From: Brachionus rotundiformis
Lineage: Eukaryota > Rotifera > Eurotatoria > Ploima > Brachionidae
DNA: 64,000 bases
Reading direction: 5' to 3'
Assembly (NCBI GenBank): GCA_016802295.1
Contig: JAESIW010000122.1
Location: 573,818-637,817 of the forward strand
Part shown: one piece after another, positions 59,376 through 64,000 of the stretch
Layout of the letters: each line of letters opens with the position of its first letter
Position numbering within the stretch: the first letter of the stretch is position 1
Made by a program: the position numbers and the translations under genes
The notes under the pieces: model-generated
Database searches by the model: none
The model's input: the letters and a program-made list of their open reading frames with translations, nothing else
What the model was told of the DNA's origin: nothing

Positions 59376-62300
59376 ATGAGAATAAGCTCCAATTCTGGTT
59401 CAAAAAAGGACCAATTTGACATTCTTTTGCCAAATAGCTTGATATTGACCTTAGATCTAAAAAATGACCAATCGCTTGATCAAGTACGGCACATAGTTTG
59501 GGAAAAGGCGTCCCAAATGTCCAAAATTGATCCATCTCTTTCATTAAAAGCGCCAATTGAAGACCATATATTCGCAAGTGTGACCAATCAAGGATCTGTC
59601 CAAGAATTTTACGACTTCTCGAAGCGGCTCGGTGACCTGAACCTATTCGAGCCTTTTTTGCAACTGATCGAAGCCAATGGCAACATTGAGGAGAAGTTGT
59701 ACCACTCCGAGCTGAGCAAGGTAGTAGGTCTGAACGTGACCAGACTAGACCAGATCAACAACCAAGAACTGGTCGAGTTCCGTAGAGAATTGTTTAAACA
59801 TGTAGTGGACCATGAACAAAATAAAAACTTGATTCAAACTATTCACCCACCAAATTTAGAGATGAACATTTCCAACCTGGTCTTTAGCATCAACTATTTC
59901 CCACATGATAAAATGGACCAATGTGTCATGTGCATTATGGTCAACGAAATCGACTGCAATGAGACAAAGTACATCCTTGATGTGCCTTTAAATTCAACTC
60001 CAAAAGATTTAATTTCCTTAATCATAGTCAATAAGCTACAAAAGTTGGACCATTCGAACAAGGCTATTCAGGACATTGTGGAAAAGTACCAAGACTCTTA
60101 TGTGCTGCAGATATGTGGCTCAGACGAAATCATATTTGGTTCTGGGCACCAAATTGGTTCGTATAAAGTAAAGAGAATATACTTTTATAAATTATTGAAT
60201 AAAATAATCTAATAATTAGTTTACTAAATAATTAAAGTATGTGACCAAATGCATTTCCAATGGACAAATGCCGCACTTTAGCCTCATGTCAATGGAAAAA
60301 CTAAATGCAAAACTAAACCAAAACAATGTTTCTTATGTCAATATAATGATCAAGTGTAAGCTAGACTTGGCACTAAAATTTTAGTTTAATCATGCCTAAT
60401 TTAACTAGACTTGGTAGATAGTGGAGAGAAAATTAAGCTTGACCAAGTGTCAGAGAGTCACAGCGAATCTTGGGATGTGAATGAAAATTTCAACATCTAC
60501 TTGAATTATTTAACTCATATGCCATTTGTGAAAGAGTGTGACAAAATTTACATTAAATTTTGCATCTACCATGGTCAAGATATGAAATATGAGACTGAGT
60601 CGGAAAAATTTGACTATGACAAAACAAGTGGCAAAGACTTGTCCATAATGCTTCACAAATTTATACCATTTGACTACAAAATTAGGAACTTGCATCGGTG
60701 TGACCGAATATGCATAACAATTAATTGCGTTACCAAGCGTAGAAGGGTACTTTTTTGCCTATAGCTATAAGATTGGGGATGGTCATAATTTAGGGGCATT
60801 TTCCATTCAAAAATTGATATTTTTGGCATTTGAGCGCAAGTTTTTAGAATATAATTTTTAAACCACTGGTCCTAATTAAAAAATAAAGATAAAAATTTAC
60901 TCCTGATACAACTATCTATCTTAACAAGTGTAAAATCAATACTTGTAAGGCTCGTTGCCAAGACAAAGGCCTCTATTTAAAGACAAATTTTAATTCTATT
61001 TTAAGATAACTATTAGATATAAATTTTAAATTAATTTAATTATTAAAGGAATTTTTCTCGATCGGGTTCATAAGCTTGAACTTGTTCGACTTTAGAGGTG
61101 AGTTGGTCAGTGGACGCACAAAGCTGTACCTTTGGCGATCAAGTCAAGATTCCTTGGCTCAATTGCGATCAGGCGTTACTGGACAAAACTTGGACAAAGA
61201 CTTTGTTTGCCTAAATCTTGAATTTTTGAGGAACAAACCAGCGAAACACAAAATTTTTTATCCAAGTAACCAGTCTATTAGGAACATAATAAGCAAAAAG
61301 TCCCATAATACACATGATGAGGTAGACTTGGTAAAAATATTCTCCATCAAGTGTCAAATAACTTAATTTTAAGTGTAATGATGTTGGTTATGCACTAGAA
61401 AATGATAATAATCTTCTGGAAAAGATTTTGAGCAAAGACTCTCTGGCTGAGCTTACCGAACAGGAAAAAATTGTCCTATGGAAGCGCAGAGAAGACTGTT
61501 TAAATTATCCTCATTCGTTGGCAAAGCTCTTGGAGGCTGTAAATTGGAACAGCAAACAAGACATTCTTGAAATATATGCTCTTTTGTTCAAATGGCCTTT
61601 GGTGAAACCAATTGAGGCAATGGAACTTTTAGGCAGCTCATATGCTGATCTAGAAGTTCGTAAATTTGCATGCAGATCATTGGAAAAGCATATGAAAGAT
61701 GAAGAAATTGAGTACTTTTTACTTCAATTAGTCCAGGTAGATTAAATTTTATTGAATTCTAAATTTTATCTATTTGATATTAAGGCTTTGAAAAATGAGC
61801 CCTATTATGACAACGCTTTGGTTCGATTTTTGCTTACTAGAGCCATCAGGAATCAAAGAATTGGCTTTTTCCTATTCTGGAATTTAAGGTAATTTATCTA
61901 TTTATAGATGCATTTATAATTTTAAATCTATCAAAAAATTTAATTAATTAAAATTTTATTAATAATTTGAAAAAAATTCTAAAATTTTTATTAAAAACCT
62001 TTAATTAGATGTCATAGATGATTTAAATATAAATATTAGCACCTAAGTTAAATGGCAGCTCTCTCCACTTAATCGTCATTTGAGAGAGCTCTTTCGTGAG
62101 TGTTTTCCTCCATGCTATGTTGGTCATCCTACCTTTTTTAGCCTTTTAGGTATCCATTGGCTCATTAGATCTGACTTCCAAGTATCCTGCAAGTTTATAA
62201 TTTGGTATATGCACATGACTTTTGTTTTGGCTTCTTTTGGCTTGAGTCCTGTTGGTTTACCAAGTCCTGTCTTGTCACATGCATATGTGTTTCTTTGTCA

Positions 62301-63832
62301 GATATCCACAAGGCCTGAGCCTTCAAGCTTTGCTATCAAACCCCTCTGTATGGCCCCTAGATGTCTCTTAGAGCAAACATGTGACCAATGTATCCTCACC
62401 AAATTCAAGCAAGTAACCGAATTTTCACCCTTCTTTGGGAGTTTGGCTAAGACCTTTCGCTCATTCCTCCAGTATGGTCTCTTGATGCCGCATTTTGCTG
62501 AAAAGGCCGTGGTCAGGAGCTTTTCTGTTCTTAAAAGCCTTCGCACAGCGTCTTTACTTGCCATTGGCAATATAAATAATTCTAATTTAAGATGTGACAT
62601 CACCAAGCCGAAATTTAGATTCAAATTTGGCCTAATTTTGGAAGCGTATTGTCGCAGCTTGAACAAAGCTCAACTAAAAGAATTGATTAGACAAGTAGAA
62701 GTGGTCGAAAAGCTTGGCAACCTAGTTTATGAGATAAAAAAAAATCCCAATTTGGCACTGAAAAAGTCGTATCTAAACGACACACTGAGAAAGCCCGAAT
62801 ATCAGCTTCTTTCAAATTTTAAATCACCACTTAATTACTCGGTCAACTTGGGCTCACTGGATGGTTCAGAGTGCAAAATTTTACTAAGTGCCAAGAAACC
62901 GCTGTTTCTCACTTGGTCAAATGAGACTAAATATGCCAAATTTTATGACACAAGCTTTCAGTTAATATTCAAGAAGGACGATGACCTGCGCCAAGATATG
63001 CTGACCATTCAAGCTCTTAGGCTAATGGACATTATATGGAAAAATAAAGGACTTGATTTTAAAATGGTCTTTTATGACTGTTTTGTGACTGGGCACAAGA
63101 GTGGCTTCATAGAAGTAATTAAGAATTCGAACACTTTGTTCAAAATTCAGAAGAGTGGAGGTACAAAAAGTACTTGGCAAATAGACGACCTGCAGCTTTA
63201 CAAATGGATTGCCAGCAATAATACAACTAGTGAAGAGTTGAACAAAGCTATTGAGCTGTTCACAAGGTCTTGTGCTGGTTTTTCTGTGGCCACTTTTATT
63301 CTAGGGATAGCTGACCGTCATCCAGACAATATTATGGTCAACAGGAACGGACAGGTACATTTTTAAGGAAATTCTTCTTAGGACTATTTTTATGTTCAAT
63401 TAAATGAAGATTTTTCACATTGACTTTGGTCACTTTTTGGGTCATTTTAAAAAAAAGTACGGCTTTAAACGAGAAAGAGTACCGTTTGTGTTGACCAAGG
63501 ATTTAATACATGTGATAACAAAAGGTTCGGTGAACCTGAATGAAAGTGCCGGATTCGGCGAATTTAAAAAGCTGTGCGAGGTGGCCTACATGACCATAAG
63601 AAAGTATTCCCATTTGATTATAAATTTGTTTACCATGATGTTGTCAGGTGATATTGGCGAGCTTCAGTCTATAGAGGATATTTTGTTTTTGAGGAAAACT
63701 TTGGCCATTGACGAAACTGATGAGAAAGCTTTGGAATACTTTCGCAACCAATTCAATGAAGCATACAAGTACAGTTTTACCACTAAAATTGACTGGGTTT
63801 GCCATGCATTGAATAACAGAAATTCAACATAA
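59376..63832 (+). CDS. PIK3C: Class IA phosphoinositide 3-kinase catalytic subunit (p110)
   Basis: Eight exons: 59376-60167, 60238-60355, 60409-60746, 61049-61321, 61374-61736, 61785-61888, 62592-63354 and 63410-63832. All are in phase, giving 1057 residues (human p110-alpha 1068). Order: adaptor-binding domain (about 10-100; IFASVTNQGSVQEFYDF), Ras-binding domain, C2 (IYIKFCIYHGQD; ISLNLFDFRGELVSG), helical domain (LAELTEQEKIVLWKRR; RFLLTRAIRNQRIGFFLFW), kinase domain with DDLRQDMLTIQALR, the catalytic GIADRHPDNIMV, and HIDFGHFLGHFKKK with the activation loop KRERVPFV. It ends WVCHALNNRNST. The presence of an adaptor-binding domain argues for class IA (needing a p85 partner). It makes PIP3 at the membrane downstream of receptors. 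All catalytic residues are present. The 703-bp intron 6 carries antisense LINE-like sequence. Confidence 0.94.
62050..62560 (-). mobile_element. Probable antisense RTE-like LINE relic in a PI3K intron
   Basis: On the minus strand the distal end reads RMTNIAWRKTLTKELSQM, resembling the RTE C-terminal 'G-R-P-x-x-T-W-R-R-x-x-E-x-E-L' block. Upstream is a less certain open stretch (62666-62298). The segment is richer in GC than normal introns here. On the plus strand it happens to be open and in frame with PI3K exon 7, but a clean acceptor at 62592 excludes it. Confidence 0.45.
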
Positions 63833-64000
63833 TTTTATTTTTATATCTAGTGCTTTTTTATTATTTATAATTTTAATAAAATTTTGTAGCAATTTTTTTT
63901 TTTTATCGGCAACCAAACTGGAGCTCTCTTGGCATCAAGATTTATCTCAGATATTTATATTATTATTTTAGTTTGCTAATGTGTTTTGTTCTAATTACAT

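Noticed and set aside
1..64000. CRISPR arrays, operons, bacterial attachment sites or origins
   Set aside because: No regularly spaced repeats of that kind; the sequence is clearly animal nuclear DNA with spliceosomal introns.

Overview
This is nuclear DNA of a small-genome animal. It is AT-rich, with spliceosomal genes, many introns of about 48-70 bp, one polymerase III tRNA gene, and single-copy genes that are typically metazoan: RNF17/Qin, a ZP-domain membrane protein, germ cell-less, class IA PI3K, Exportin-5 and IBTK. The compact introns, low GC and abundant degraded non-LTR elements would suit a rotifer or another small lophotrochozoan. That placement is inference; nothing here fixes the species. 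Exon joins were worked out by hand from GT-AG (rarely GC-AG) sites. Every proposed join keeps phase, and the joined lengths match the named families.

Layout. 1-702 (-) is a TRUB2-like pseudouridine synthase running off the left edge, head-to-head with MLH3 (799-3133, +). A tRNA-Lys(TTT) lies at 3198-3270. 3586-11295 (-) is a complete five-exon IBTK whose two large introns are full of LINE and MITE debris. 11480-13760 is a decayed LINE split by a 1.2-kb terminal-inverted-repeat element. 14848-22875 (+) is a twelve-exon RNF17/Qin orthologue with RING, two B-box-like fingers and five Tudor domains. After a 2.9-kb gene-poor stretch comes a catalytically dead dual-specificity-phosphatase-like gene (25740-27011). 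A duplicated block interrupted by a second inverted-repeat element follows, leading into a frame-broken EGF gene (29049-29593). 29808-31020 (-) encodes a predicted secreted PAN-like/WD40 protein and 31749-33176 (-) a ZP-type membrane protein. LIS1 (35394-36689, -) is intronless and strikingly GC-rich. 36.7-41.0 kb is gene-poor.

ELP6 (41073-41806, +), Exportin-5 (43995-48753, +), a piggyBac relic (about 49.6-49.96 kb), NUP37 (50429-52169, +), intronless germ cell-less (52386-53951, -), LINE relics, a lipocalin (56845-57620, -) and a class IA PI3K catalytic subunit (59376-63832, +) complete the window.

The genes do not form an operon or an obvious functional cluster. Several touch germline and RNA biology (RNF17, GMCL1, MLH3, XPO5, ELP6, TRUB2), but the spacing and mixed strands look like ordinary animal gene order. 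The most unusual points are active-site substitutions in TRUB2-like, MLH3 and the phosphatase-like protein, the secreted WD40 architecture, the GC-rich intronless LIS1, and related inverted-repeat elements nested in older repeats.
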